Shown: positions 45,081-56,883, counted from the first letter of the stretch. The stretch: DNA of 64,000 bases from Heligmosomoides polygyrus polygyrus (GCA_947396885.1 OX377206.1:17169114-17233113); one strand, 5' to 3'. Made by a program: numbers and translations. Notes: generated by a model from the sequence alone, not told the origin.

Positions 45081-45984
45081 GCACTGTCCCTGATCCTCGA
45101 ACATCGTGACTAATAGATGTTGCAGCCGCTATTTTTACTATGAGGAGCGCTTGGCACATTGATGGGAAACAATGCTACAAATAGTCCTTGTTTGATACGA
45201 AGTATAACTTCGTGGCTTGTAAAGAATGCCCTGTCTCCTACATATTTTGCCCATCGCCCGTGTCGGCGCACTAGAATCAGATAACATGAAAAGAACACCA
45301 ATCACTTCACTTCTATCAGTATCAATCAATACGATTACTAGCTCGATGTAGGTCCAGCGCTATTCACCGACACCTAAAAATAGTTAAATAGGAAATAACC
45401 TATGCAGTGCAGCTTGGTGTAATGTCTAGAAACTCATGGACATGCGGTGACTTCCAACGAACAAACTCTGTCAAAGCATTTCAATCAATAATGATCTACC
45501 GATTTCGAAGTTATACTTTATCGATTTTCTTTTTCGAATTGAAAAATTACTCGCTATGAGCTAACGTTCGAAACGATACTCCCGGGTGTACACTTTGTCG
45601 ACAACAAAACAAGTCTTAATTTTGTTTTGTTTTCATACAAGTGCTTCGACACGCCTAACGGCGTGTCTCGCACTTGCGCGCTTCGCGCGACTTTGTAGCA
45701 TCACTGACCTATGGAAAGTAGTTTTTGTAAAACATAAAATTCGCTAGCATTTAGGATTTGGTGCGTACTTTATCGGCATCAAGCGGTTCACTACTTCGGT
45801 ACCTTCATCATAGACATTCCTTCCTGACCGGCCAGTAATGCCATTGGTTTGTGCTGCGCAGTACTTCTGTCCCTCATGTTGTTCCTCCGCAATCGTTCTC
45901 ATGCTCAACAACTAGCGTTTCAAGTTGCCGTTGACATGTCGTCCAAAGCCAGGTTTCCCTCTCTCGTTTCTTCTTACTGGATCT
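45081..45984. other. No gene recognised
   Basis: AT-rich apart from the stem-loop at 45638. Confidence 0.5.
45638..45676. other. Perfect nested stem-loop
   Basis: CAAGTGC, then GACACGCC, loop TAAC, GGCGTGTC, GCACTTG: 15 paired bases with one small internal loop. A second small stem GCGCG-CTT-CGCGC follows directly. Confidence 0.7.
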
Positions 45985-46850
45985 AATTGCTAGTCCGCCT
46001 TTACAGGTCTTCCCTGTCCCTCCTTAGTCCCCCACCTTCCTGTACCCAATTACTGGCCCACTTCTTCGTTTCCACTATTGGCACCTACTAGTCTCTTCTT
46101 GCTGGTTTCCCCATCCTGACCTCTCTTCCAGGTTCTTCCTTTCCTTCCTGGTCGCTCTCCTGGTCCACCATAGAGGTCCCCTTATCGCCTTTCTCCATCA
46201 TACCCTTAGTGATCCTCCCATGCTCACGGCACGGTCGGTGACACGTATTCAGAATCAGGATAGTTGCTGCGTGACGTACGGAGCCAGCTTCCTGAATCAG
46301 GAAGCTCAGAAGCGCGCGCAGTCGCCGCTTTGTCGTGCATGAAGAGGCTATGCATATGGCAGATTCCTGTTCTCCGTATGAATTCCCTTACGGCTCCCTT
46401 CTTGTTTGTTCCCCGTCCTGGTCCCGCCTCCAGGTCCCTTCTTCAATGTATATTCCTCCTCCCCCATCGGGATCCTTCCTACTACTCTACCCAAATTAAG
46501 TAGGCTTCCCACGCTCACGACACGACGACGGCGAGCAAAAGCCCATTGCGTGACATCGGTGTCACATCCTCTAAATCCGGTCTCTCTTAATGGTAATGGA
46601 TCCCCTTGCTGATCCTCCTTACTCTTCTCTCTCCCCTGATTGGCGACTCCCTAATGATCCCTACATATTGCCTAAACTCTTCTAGGTGCCACCTCCTGGC
46701 CTGCTTCATTGCTCTCCCCATTGACCATCACGATGCTCCTCCTGGTCGCTGCCTCCTGATCGCCGTCGGTTCTCCACCCTCAAAGTCCCCTTCTACCCTT
46801 ACTCCTTTAGTTGTCTTTTCATGCTAATGGCAGGAAGTCGGCTTCTGAAT
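45985..46850. repeat. Pyrimidine-rich low-complexity region
   Basis: Recurrent CTTCCTGG, CTCCTGGTC and CCCCTT words, with three loosely similar boundaries (ATGCTCACGGCACGG, ACGCTCACGACACGA, ATGCTAATGGCAGG) and a repeated CTGAATC...GCTCAGAA(G/A)CGCGCG. It looks like an old long-unit repeat. Open frames here have the composition of the repeat. Confidence 0.55.
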
Positions 46851-46952
46851 CTGGACGCTCAGAAACGCGCGTAGGTGATGTTTTGTTAAGCAGTAAAAGG
46901 CCTCGTTTCATCTGCTGCAGCAACATCCAACGTTCAATAGCAAATTTTGCCC

Positions 46953-47055
46953 GCGCTGTAGATAATTAGCGTATCTCACTCAGGTTAGATCACTCGACCG
47001 CCCTCGCTGTGGATAATGCGGCGTACCTCACTTAGGTTAGATCATTCCACGGACA
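46953..47055. repeat. Two-copy tandem repeat, about 50 bp unit
   Basis: GCTGTAGATAATTAGCG...CAGGTTAGATCA and GCTGTGGATAATGCGGCG...TAGGTTAGATCA are adjacent. Confidence 0.85.
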
Positions 47056-47172
47056 AACTCTTTTACATATAGGTGGTGATTTTTTGCAACTTATATAAGC
47101 GTTCATTCCAGTAGTTTGCATATTCGTCACATATTTTGATGAGGTAGAAAAACCATCAGTTCTAGAATCCTT

Positions 47173-47340
47173 GGGTCAGATTCATCAACGACTTACATAA
47201 TTTTAACAGAGAATTCACAGCGGAAAACTCAGATAACGCCGCTTATCGCTCACCATATCGCTTGATAAGCCGCGCTACCAGGGTTTTCGGCTGTAATTTT
47301 CTCTGTTAAATTGCTGTAAGTCGTTGATGAATCCGGCCCC
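47173..47340. mobile_element. Palindromic MITE
   Basis: GGGTCAGATTCATCAACGAC and inverted GGGGCCGGATTCATCAACGAC, continuing TTACA...TTTAACAGAGAA, then CAGC(C/G)GAAAAC. Each arm is about 75 bp. Confidence 0.8.
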
Positions 47341-47691
47341 TTATTGCCGTCATATGTAATACCACAAATAGTTTTGCAGCCAACTAAAATCGATCGGCCT
47401 GTTTCGATCAATAACACTCGGCACTTGAATTAAGTCAGTTAACAACTTCAGTTTTGCTTGTATCTGAGCTACAAATTTGTGCGGTAAGAATTATGCAATG
47501 GAAAGCATAGCATAGCTTTGATAAATACAGGACATAGAGCCTTCGATTTTCAATTTCTTCCTCGTAAGCGACCATTTTGACCTTGTGACTGTGTCAGCCA
47601 ATGGGAAGCATGTCTTCACCAGGCATGTGTCAAACGAACTTCTACACGTATTTTCACTGAAAACGTTTCCCGTTGTTCTAAATGTCTGCTG

Positions 47692-47860
47692 CTACATACT
47701 TAGCATTTCTGCCAACCTATCAACGGTTTCTTCCAGAGTTTTCCACAGCTCGGCAGCCCGCTGGTGTTGACGCCGTTGTTCAGTCATGGAAAGTGATGTG
47801 ACCCGACGACAACGGCACTGTTGATGATGGTGCTCCTCCCGACAGTGACCTCGTAACCTA
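47692..47860 (-). CDS. Possible terminal exon, coiled-coil-like
   Basis: On the minus strand the peptide MTEQRRQHQRAAELWKTL continues into a heptad-like LEETVDRLAEM and ends at a stop. The upstream boundary would be an ATAAATAG acceptor near 47861. It is strongly helical in character, but no partner exon was found. Confidence 0.22.
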
Positions 47861-47864
47861 TTTA

Positions 47865-48459
47865 TATATAATAATTTAAATGTGTTCAGTGTTCTATTGT
47901 TCCAGTGCTGCATAGTGTTGTTCATAGTTGACGAAAAATGATGGTAGGTACCGTATGCACGCATACCGTATGCACTACTAAATGACTAGATGACCAAATG
48001 TAACTGGTGGTGAAACGAATGCGAGTGATGATCTTTTGATAATGCTATGCACTAAGTATTCAGCACATGTAGTGACGCCTAGCTATTAAGTATACATATT
48101 TATTGTAGACATTAATATTTACTGAAATGTGTTTGTTTGTGGTGCTCAGTTCGTTGTCTTTTTTTCCTCATCTGTATGTGTGTCCCTCTTCAGCGCAACA
48201 CACGACGCGAAATGTCATAGTGGATGTGATCCGCCTTAGAATATGTTCGAGTTTAGGTATTCATTGATATCATGAATAAACGTTCGTATGTCTAGATCTG
48301 AAACTTTGAACGCCTTCAGATGTGACAGCACCTATATTCAGTTCATTTGTACCGAAGAGGCCATACAGACAAGGTGCTTAATCCCTCCAAAAACAGTGTC
48401 AGAATTCGCTTCTCTGTGGTCGCCAAAAATGTTGAAGAAGCTTGGAATTAAGCGATATA
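47865..48459. other. No gene recognised
   Basis: No repeat or exon identified between the coiled-coil-like frame and the Tc1-type element. Confidence 0.45.
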
Positions 48460-49541
48460 CAGGGTGTGGCAAAACTACAACCCGTGCACCTAAACATTTT
48501 AATTTTTTTTAATTTCTTAGAAATTTTCCCGCTTCACTCACCTAATATATGTTGACTGAACATTGTGGAACTCATACGTACTTGAATACAAAATGGTTAG
48601 GCGTTTCAACCTACGTAGTGCTATTATCGAACTTCATAAGGCCGGCAAGCAGACGAGAGATAGTGAAGATCCTTTTCCCGAAGAACGGTTCAGGATACAG
48701 CAAAGCGCTACAAGGAATTGAAGACCGAAGACGATAGAAAAGGAAGAGGGCGTCCCACGACAGCTACCAACCGGAAAAATGTAAAACCAGTAACAAAAAA
48801 ATCCGGAGAAACGCCAGGAGATCGATGCGCCAGATAGCAAAAGACGTAGGAATAAGTGAAAGGTCAATAAGGAGGATAGTCAGGGGAAAGCTGAAGAAGT
48901 TTCCCTGCAGAAATGTCAACTCCTGACGGACACTATGAAGAAGAGGAGATTGGAAAGATACAAAAGGTTGCTGCAACGATTCACGGTGGCACACGCTCGA
49001 ATCATCGTCTTTAGCGATGAAAAGATTTTCACGTTGAATCCAGCCTTCAACTCCCAAAATGAGAGGATTATTGGGGACTCGCTTGCTGATGCTACCGGCA
49101 AAGGACGACTTCGGGAAAGTGCGCACATCTTCAGGAAAAACACTCCATTTGTTTTCGTCGAAGCTGGCGTGAAAATCAAAGCAGCGGTCTGCAAGGATAT
49201 TTCTCAAACCGTGGGCCGATTCCCACTTTAGAGCAGCCTACTGGTGCTTTCAACAAGATTTTCCTCCTGCACACAAAGCGAATTTGGTCCAGGAATGGTG
49301 CGCCCCGAGCAGCTGCATGACTTCATCACACACGACGAATGGCCCTCCAGTTCTCCGGACCTTAACCCGATGGATTATTCTGTGTGGGCCGTCTTAGAGA
49401 AAAAGCCTCCTCTACCAGGCACCCAACTCTCATAAGGAAGCACTTTTGAAATTCTGAGACGAAATTGATGAACCGTACCTGCATGCCACATGCGAAGCCT
49501 TTGTCGAACATCTGAAGGACTGTGAATTTTGCCTCACCCTG
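48460..49541 (+). mobile_element. Tc1/mariner-superfamily element, defective
   Basis: Flanked by TA. Terminal repeats CAGGGTGTGGCAAAACTAC and inverted CAGGGTGAGGCAAAATTCAC. 1,082 bp. Confidence 0.88.
48594..49435 (+). pseudogene. Tc1-type transposase, frameshifted and internally deleted
   Basis: MVRRFNLRSAIIELHKAGKQ begins the first DNA-binding motif; RQIAKDVGISERSIRRIVRG is the second. VFSDEKIFTLNPAFNSQNER carries the first catalytic Asp, and KNTPFVFVEAGVKI follows. The segment with the second Asp is missing. EWPSSSPDLNPMDYSVW is the last motif. At least two frameshifts are needed. Confidence 0.88.
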
Positions 49542-49544
49542 TAT

Positions 49545-52059
49545 TTTTGGAAAGCGAAGATTTGGCGCTCGTAAACAATTGAGTACAGCTCAAAATCCTA
49601 CCTTTTGGAATATTTTTCATGGAGTGCGAGCGAGGAAGCCTTTAATTCAGTAGTTTGCTTGCTCCCCTTAGGATCTACCTACCCTTACCAACCCAGAAAG
49701 CACAAAATACGTATGTATCCTTTATGTAATTTTCACATTGCACACTTTTCAAGACAAATTGGATATTTTTCCAAGAAGGCTTCATGCTTCTGAAATGAAG
49801 CCGAACCTCTCAGAAATCAAAACCAGCGTCCACAAGATTAAATTAGAACCTCTTGAAGAAGGAGGAGCTGATTTTTGGTGAAGAAAAATGTAGTGTTATG
49901 GTTTAACTTTCTTCGAAATTCTTCAATTCACCTGCGCCAAAGAGTGAATAAACTGATTGATGTTAGTAAAGTTTTTGCTTAAATAATTGTTTAAAACTTA
50001 TTTTAAAGTGCAAAAAGCACCATTTTTTCGAATCAAAAGAGGAGATCGCGGCGAGCACTCGTTGCGTCCGCTGCGATTTTCATTTTTATTTTTTTGATAG
50101 TTAAATGCTGCTTACTTGAAACAGTGAAGTGCGATATGTGTGCTTTTTATAGTTACTTTTATTTAACGTGGACAGTTGTGTAACTTTAGTCAACTGGAAT
50201 TTTTTCTCTTAATCAAATGAAAACCACGCTATCCTAGACTAATGCACGGTCAATCTCCTTTCTTAGCACTGGCGGCTTGCTGCTTTTTTCTCTTCGAAAT
50301 CAATATTTATATCATTGTCTCTTTCTAAAAATAAGGTCTTTATAAAAACTTTAAAAAGAATTCAAAAACTTCAAATAAAACCACATCTAGTATTTCTTGA
50401 ATATAAAAAATTATTCCAACCTTTTCTGAGGGTTTGTAGTTTAATCCGGAATACGGTTGGTTTGATTAGGAAAATGTTCGGTTCTATTCAAAAGTGCCAG
50501 GTTTAGTCAGAAGAGGGTGCAGTTTGATTCCAGAAGTGTCCAATTTCACGTGAAAATTTTGTAAAAGTCCTAGAGTTTGTTCGCGAGCTTCCCTGATGAG
50601 AGAGCTCTAGTGAGGAAAACCTTTCCGTCATAGCGATCTGCTTTCGGTGTCGGACGTCAACATCTGCAAGATGAATATGAACAGGATGTTCTGCTCCGCC
50701 ACCTAATTAAAATGGAGGTTCTGTTTCTGTTATGGGGTGCTGACAAAATGCAAAACATCGTCCCTGCCGTTGTGTCCAGCTTGCAAATGTGCCGGCTGTG
50801 TTCAAATAAACACTGAGTGAAGCCGACATGAAAAACGTGTAGGATTAGCGCCCGTGACATCGCGCGAGCCACTCGGCGGCCTCTCGTGAACACTCTTCCA
50901 CTTGTCGGCCCGCTTTTGTTTGTGTCCTGATGATGAATGAGTACACTGGACACCAATCTTTGTCGGCCTACGTTCGCTTTTCATTATCCATCTGAATCAG
51001 ATTTTTTTCAACTTTCAACATTCCATAACAAAAGTGGTGCGACTTGAGTTGAAAGTCACTAGCATTGGTATTGTAGGTTGGGCAATTTTTTCCGTTTGTA
51101 GTGCATCTCCAAGTTAAACCATACAAAGTATTGTACGACTAAATGGCTCCTTGTGAGTGATGGATTTCAAGAGATTCTAAAAAGTCAGTGGCATCATACG
51201 TTGAATTCCAGAAGGAAATGAAATTTGAACTAAATGAGTTGAGTCGTCTTTAAGTATCAAGCATTTGGAACTACATTAAGAATTATTGAGACAATAACGC
51301 CAAAATTTTTTTTTAAATCTTATGTTCGCCAGTGAACCTTCTAATATTCCTGCTATCCCATGTCACCTAGGTTATGAAATTTTCCCGATTACACAGTGTC
51401 GGCGATTTCGGTCTATTGCCAAGTATACTCAAGCGATTCCCACTTCGAACGCTCACCTCCGGGGAGAAATCAATAAAATCAATCGGCAGCAGACCGATAT
51501 TGTTTATTTTTTGTAAAACCTGTCTTTGGAGCTTGGATCTTGAATCATATAGACCCCCTTTACCTTGAGAGGTTAACCATGAGTAGTGGTCAATAGGGTC
51601 GCTCGAAATTTGCGGCGTATATCCTCCCGGCACTGTACCGTTATGACGGACAGATGCACAGGCAGGGTAACGGATGAGTGGATAAGTAACTCTCTAATAC
51701 GTATAATAGGATGTAATACATAACACATGATAACAATACATATATTATAATAAAATTATACATTCTGTGCTTAATAAGGCTTTCTGCTTGAATTTTAATT
51801 GTTTTTTGCCTTTTGGTAGGTCACACTCCGTCAGCTAACCCAATCTTCGGCTATGATCTAAGCTAGCGTTGTAGCAATCCTTAGCAACTCTGATTTGCTT
51901 TATTAAAAAGTTCACAAATTAGAAGTGATATTTCCTTGATGGGAACATACACATGAGAATAATATAGTGGCACATAGGTACAAAACCAACATCACTATAG
52001 TTGCGCTTATGATAAATTTCATCGAACAAACGAATGAACAAAATTCGATGTCAAAAATT
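49545..52059. other. No gene recognised
   Basis: Mostly AT-rich. Minus-strand frames at 50657-50984 overlap each other and are unmatched. An AT-rich stretch with ATACATA words is at 51700-51765. Confidence 0.45.
51405..51505. repeat. Copy related to 5750-5830
   Basis: Shares the order GCGATTCCCACT...GAAATC...ATAAAATC with the 5.75-kb block. On the minus strand both give a similar peptide (IDFIDF...GNRL against IDFIDF...GIRM). Confidence 0.4.
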
Positions 52060-52400
52060 TTTAAACGCATGAGCGAACAAATTTATTTAGTGGTGAGAAT
52101 TTTAGAGCGAATGGACGAACGAACTTATTCGCACTTCAGTTTTTTCGAATGATGTAATCCCTATTTTTCATTTAAATTTGAAGTTCACTCGATATTCGAA
52201 CAAAATTTTTCAATTCGAATGAAGTTGAAATATTCGACTTTTTAATAATATTCGAACATGGCTCCCTTTCGATGTTCGAATTACTTGAAGGTCTATAAAT
52301 ATCGAATATTCGACTGCTAGAGCAACTATACGAGAAATTGTATGAATGTTCATTAGAATGTATTTGTTCGAGCACAATTATACTGTCAAAGTCAATATCT
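52060..52400. repeat. Diverged TTCGAA-rich repeat
   Basis: Many CGAA, TCGAAT and GAACGAAC words in an AT-rich background. It is similar in composition to the arrays of the MULE-like element, but no termini were found. Confidence 0.45.
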
Positions 52401-52439
52401 AACATTCTATTGATGGTTGCTGTGACCCTCTGTGACCGG

Positions 52440-52790
52440 GCACGTGGCGGCGTGCCACGACCGGTAATCTTTATTTGCCTTCTTTTATTGCTTTTTTTTC
52501 AATTTTTAAAGGGCCGTTCGACTGGGACCGTAACAGCGCGTTCGGTGATAGGGACAGCTCCCTAGTGCACTTCGAATCGATCCATGTTTCTCGTCCCGCC
52601 CAGGCCAGATAGGCCTTCTATTCCTTTCAGGCCGATGAATTATAACAGACCTTCTAATGAATCGGCAGCAGGCTTGTCTTGAATGGATGAAACATTCAAT
52701 TGCTCATCATTTAGGCACCCTAAACCATTGTATGGTCCAATAATGCATTCAAAGTTCCTTGACTTTGCCACATACTTGTATTTACTCAAA
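52440..52790 (+). mobile_element. SINE copy, old
   Basis: CCGCCCAGGCCAGATAGGCC, GGCCGATGAATTATAACAG, ATTGTATGGTCCAATAATGC and a worn tail follow the family order. Confidence 0.55.
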
Positions 52791-52929
52791 ATAAGGGCTG
52801 AATAAGGTTGACCGGTTTTATTTCCTTGCAGTTGCTTGAGACCACCATTCTTATTTACTGCCGAGTAAATGGCTCAATGCTTCTATTTTCTCAGCATGGT
52901 TGGATGAAAAGTTTTTGTTAACGTGTAAA

Positions 52930-52979
52930 ACTTACTTACTTTGATACTTTGATGGTACTTTTGTCGGCTGGAGGTCTTC
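52930..52979 (-). repeat. LINE 3' UTR with short tandem tail
   Basis: After the stop, the minus strand reads CCATCAAAGTATCAAAG and then AAGTAAGTAAGT, a two-unit ATCAAAGT repeat. Such tails, rather than poly(A), are usual for RTE LINEs. Confidence 0.6.
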
Positions 52980-53600
52980 TCAGCGGGGACCACAACTCTT
53001 CCAGACCGCTCGATCTCTGGCAGCTTGCGTCCAGTGAGGCAGACTCCGCTCTCTGAAAGATCTTGGGAATGAGTCTGCCCATCGCGTTGGCGGTCGTCCC
53101 AGTGGTCTCTTATGGTCTCTCGGGAGCCATTCTGTGACACGGAGACTCCATCTATCGTCCTTTCGTCGAAGCAGGTGTCCGGCCCAGCGATATTTGGACT
53201 TCTTCATGTACTGCAGCGGGTCTGCTAACTACGACTTCTCCCGTAGCTCCGAGCTTCGTAGGCCTCCTTGCCATTGCTGGCGAAGGCTTGTCCTCAGAAG
53301 ACATCTCTCCAATGGGCGATGCGTAGTTTGCATTGCTCTGGCGATTGTCTTGTTGTCGGGCCAGGTTTCCGTCGCGTAACACATCGCAGGCAGTACAGAG
53401 GCGTTGAATATCGAGGCCCTGAGGCCTGCACCCTTGCACCTGATCAGTCACTTCGCGAATCGAACTGAAGGCTGCCCATGCTGCGCGTCTCCTGCGGGCG
53501 ATTTCAGGAGCGAGGTCGTTATCCATGTTACGTGTAAAACAGTATTTAAAAAATAGCCGGCTGCGGTCCTTTGAACATTGCCTGTGTTTCATGCCACAAA
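52980..53600 (-). pseudogene. RTE-like LINE, 3' end of reverse-transcriptase ORF
   Basis: Reading leftward: MDNDLAPEIARRRRAAWAAF, then, in another frame, LPALCYATETWPD, and YMKKSKYRWAGHLLRRKDDR, VTEWLPRDHKRPLGRPPTRW, ARDRAVWKSCGPR and a stop at 52978-52980. This is the characteristic C-terminal tail of RTE-clade LINEs. It is 5'-truncated near 53.55-53.60 kb and has one frameshift. It sits directly upstream of the exon at 53687. Confidence 0.88.
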
Positions 53601-53686
53601 CGAGTAAGGCGACTCTTAATATTCTGTTCTCATTTCCACATTGTTGTCGCTAACTTTTATCCCCTAATTTTAGCCACAATTTTTAG

Positions 53687-53819
53687 CTTGAAAATCTGAT
53701 GGAGCTGCTGCCGCTTTGTAGTCATGAACCTTACCTGCTCATCGCAGAGACGACAAGTTGTGCCGAATCACCATCCTGCTCTCATATTCTGTGCTACGAA
53801 CACCTTCAGTGCTACATAG
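53687..53819 (+). CDS. Internal exon of an unidentified gene, Cys-rich
   Basis: Clean acceptor CAATTTTTAG and donor ATAG|GTGAGT. The frame between them is open for 44 codons and leaves one base. The peptide has several Cys and His residues (LCSHEPYLL, SCAESPSCSHILCYEHL), which could be a small zinc- or disulfide-bonded module, but the spacing fits no family I can name. It lies just downstream of a minus-strand LINE fragment. It may belong with the exon at 55072-55276. Confidence 0.45.
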
Positions 53820-54094
53820 GTGAGTGAATCAGTTCAAGATGTTTGTCACGGCAGTGGTATTTATGTTCAAGAGGTTTGATTACAATTCACTTCGAAGAAG
53901 TTTGTACAGGAGTGTGAGAGCTGAGCTCCGCGTCAATGGCTAACGCTAATCGTTGTTGTTTTTTTTGTTGTTGCTAAAAAAAACCGGTCTCCATCTTCGT
54001 TGTTTTTTTTTTCTTGACACACCTTTGTTTTTCCGTTCTCATATTCAAAACCTGAAACCTTGGAAGTCGCATAATAAGGCAATAAATAATAATA

Positions 54095-54377
54095 AGGGAT
54101 AAAGGACGGCGCTTCACGTTTGGAATGTGCCATGCATTTTATTATACAATACTTACAAGGGATGTCCTGGAGGCGATTGAAGGCGTATTTGGCCATACAA
54201 TGACTTGCGAAGGCCACACAATGAACAAGTCAGCGCTTGATCCCTTCCAGACAAGTCTGGTGCCACTTCATCGACCCCTGAGGGAAGGAAGGCTTGGTTG
54301 GCCTGGGCGGGAAATCCGAACCCTGCTATCGGGTGCACGCGACAGCTGGCACCTCCTTCGACTGCGTTGAGCGCGCC
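54095..54377 (-). mobile_element. SINE copy, full length
   Basis: A 15-bp duplication CAATAAATAATAATA (54080-54094 and 54378-54392) flanks it. It lies within the possible gene at 53.7-55.7 kb. Confidence 0.9.
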
Positions 54378-54702
54378 CAATAAATAATAATATTGATAAA
54401 AATTAAAGTGATTTCTACTGCAACGTTCAAAAATGCTGATACAGCTGGTCGGCAGATGTTTCTGTTAATTGCGGCATCATGGCTATGTACGCATAATTCC
54501 TGAGAGTAGAGGAATTTTGAACTGAGAGAATCTTTAAAAAAAAACTAAAAGACGATTATAATTACTAAATATATGTTTATTATTGATTATGATTAATATT
54601 GAATTATTGGTCTGCGTTAAAAAAAATTTGGTACCCAATTTTTCTTTTCATTTTACTAAACTTTCTACTCCCGAGGTTTAAATCTCCATACTTTCCGCAC
54701 AG

Positions 54703-54769
54703 AAAACCCCTCGCACACATATTTTAAAGAAATTTACACTACTACTGCTTTTCTAGTTCTACTAGGAAC
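54703..54769 (+). CDS. Possible linking exon (weak)
   Basis: Between a TTTCCGCACAG acceptor and a CGTATTT donor lies a 67-base stretch. Its phase (two bases in, two bases out) is what is needed to join 53687-53819 to 55072-55276. Composition gives no independent support. Confidence 0.2.
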
Positions 54770-55071
54770 GTATTTAGAAATAAAATAATTTGCTAACTAA
54801 AATTATTAAACTATACACTCCGACGGGTCCCATGCTGTTCAACGCAATCAAAGCGGACTGAACTTCCTGTAGATTTCCAAAATGATCTATTGAGTCCCAT
54901 AGAATTCTGTCTGAGAAGCACCGCAATGGTCTTCAAACTTCCTAGGGAGGGGCATAATTCTTAATTCGTAATTCGTGAGTTCACAACGAAAATGTCAAAA
55001 TAGCGCCCTTCCGAGAACAAAAAGATATGTACTTTAATATGACCATAATTAAAGCTAGAAATGTTTTTCAG

Positions 55072-55276
55072 TTTAATTTCTGAGGGTGGCAAGGCCATTC
55101 AAGGTGTCAATTTTGCAGCATCAGCCCACAATGAACTGTTACGATTCTTCGCCGTTTTAGACCCAGATGCCACCAGAAAATTTGGAAACCACTGCGTACG
55201 CTGTTTCCAAGATAATTTCCAACAATCCCCAATAGGTCACTTGGGAACCTCGATGGGAAGCTCATTGACCTCCCTT
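55072..55276 (+). CDS. Internal exon of an unidentified gene
   Basis: The acceptor is TGTTTTTCAG and the donor is CTT|GTAAGT. The frame is open for 68 codons, with balanced composition: AASAHNELLRFFAVLDPD, then GNHCVRCFQDNFQQ. It completes a split codon at its start and ends in phase 0. I do not recognise a domain. Confidence 0.5.
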
Positions 55277-55485
55277 GTAAGTTAGTTCTTGTTCACACAG
55301 AACGTCTTCTCTGCGTCTCCTCCTACTGTTTATTCTAATTGTTACTGTTTGTTTGATGTTCATCTCTGACATATCCCTCTTGTTGTTTTTCACATGTGAT
55401 CATGTTACGCGTCAATAAATAATAATAATTATTATTATTATAATAGCCATAATAACGAAGTCTCCTGATATCTTACACCATCTAG

Positions 55486-55672
55486 ATGGGGTTCACCCCT
55501 GAAGATAGTAGTGCAATATGGGCCTGCAATTATAGACAGTTTGAAAAAGACAGCAGTAGAAAATTTCACAAAATCTGTCTACCAGAGGTTTTCTGTACGG
55601 CAACACTATACTTCCAGCGAAAAGCTTGAAAAATTTGCGAGAAGCCTGGAGAAGTTTTGGGGTGGATTTTAG
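55486..55672 (+). CDS. Possible last exon of the gene at 53.7-55.3 kb
   Basis: Two readings compete in phase 0. From CTAG at 55485 the frame ends at 55629. From GAAG at 55504 it runs to TAG at 55670-55672 with a helix-like Lys/Glu/Ala-rich peptide containing KKTAVENFTKSVYQRF. The second has the more natural composition, the first the better acceptor. The opposite strand is open too, so coding status is unsure. Confidence 0.3.
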
Positions 55673-55679
55673 GCGAATG

Positions 55680-56500
55680 CCCTGAGCACCGTGGTCAATT
55701 AATGTTAGGAAACCTTTCACCTCAACCACGATCTAATGCCATCAGCGTAATTGTAGCAGACTGCGTATCGCTATCGCAATCAGGCAGTGATCATAACTAC
55801 CCCCTAGTGTGGAACTCGTTTCCGAGACGACGATGATGCCATTCCCTCGCAGACCCCCCCCCCCCTTCCCCGCCCCGACCCCCGGCCGCCGTCTTCGCTG
55901 ACGCCCCGGTGAATGCGATGTGATGTTTCTTAGAAAACGCTCCCCTTGCCAACTTTCGTGGCAAGTTCTCTGCCGGTCGAGACGACTTCCTTGCCTCACT
56001 CAAAGACTCTCCGCGTTCGACAACAGGTTCTCGTGCCTGCTGCCCTATCGTTTCATGGTGGCGCTGATTCGGCTTGATGGCCGACGACGGTCATCATCGC
56101 TACAGCTACTTTCACTCTGCTATGACGTATTGATTTATCCACTTATATTTATTAGGCTACTCCAAAAATATGTGAGCCGAAATTGAACCGCCACACCCAA
56201 ACTGAAACCATTCCACTCGTTAATTTTTCCGTTCGTCTAAAAGCTCCTCGCGTCGAGTTTTTTCCTTTAGATGAATAGGAATAAATTCTCATGAAATACT
56301 AGGCTTCTGATGGAAGTTTATCTCGTCATTGGTTTCGGATTTAACAAATTTGCGTTGGGAAGAACATTGGAAGCCTTTGATCAGGTGGTTGCTACTGCGG
56401 AGGGACATCTAGAGTATAATATTTACATGCACAAGTTTTTCCTCGTCCACTATCGATATACTCAAATGACTGTTTTAAAAGGTACATGAATGAATTTCCT
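55680..56500. other. No gene recognised
   Basis: A poly-C / GC-rich block at 55850-55910 with open frames on both strands, then AT-rich DNA. Confidence 0.45.
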
Positions 56501-56504
56501 GCGA

Positions 56505-56610
56505 ATTCTAATATTCGAATTCGAATAATTGAAAAATCACACCTCTCGATTGTACTCAAAAACGATTATTCGAGAAATCGCACTGTATTGTCGTCGCGAA
56601 TCTATTCGAA
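56505..56610. repeat. Short TTCGAAT-rich repeat
   Basis: ATATTCGAATTCGAATAAT and ATTATTCGAGAAATCGC resemble the 4.7-kb arrays. It abuts a minus-strand SINE. Confidence 0.5.
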
Positions 56611-56615
56611 ATTGT

Positions 56616-56883
56616 ACAAAGGATAAAGGCTAAAGGACGGCAGTACTCGATTTATTTTGGGGTGCCCCACGCACCTTGCTTGTACGGAATGTCGTAGAGT
56701 AGACGCGATTTGAATGCGTATTTAACCATACTTTCGGTGGACAGCCGAAACGAGTCAGCGCTTCAGTCATCGACCCCGGAGAGATGGAAGGCTTGGTTGG
56801 CCTCGGTGCGAAATCCGAACCAGGAACGGGTATCGGGTGCACGCAACAGCTGGTACCTCCTCCGACTACGCCACAAGCGCTCT
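56616..56883 (-). mobile_element. SINE copy, full length
   Basis: Starts ACAAAGGATAAAGGC. Near-perfect duplication TTCGAAATTGT / TTCGAAACTGT (56605-56615 and 56884-56894). Confidence 0.85.

Noticed and set aside
53134..53592. Plus-strand and alternative minus-strand frames over the RTE fragment
   Set aside because: Explained by the LINE ORF and its frameshift.
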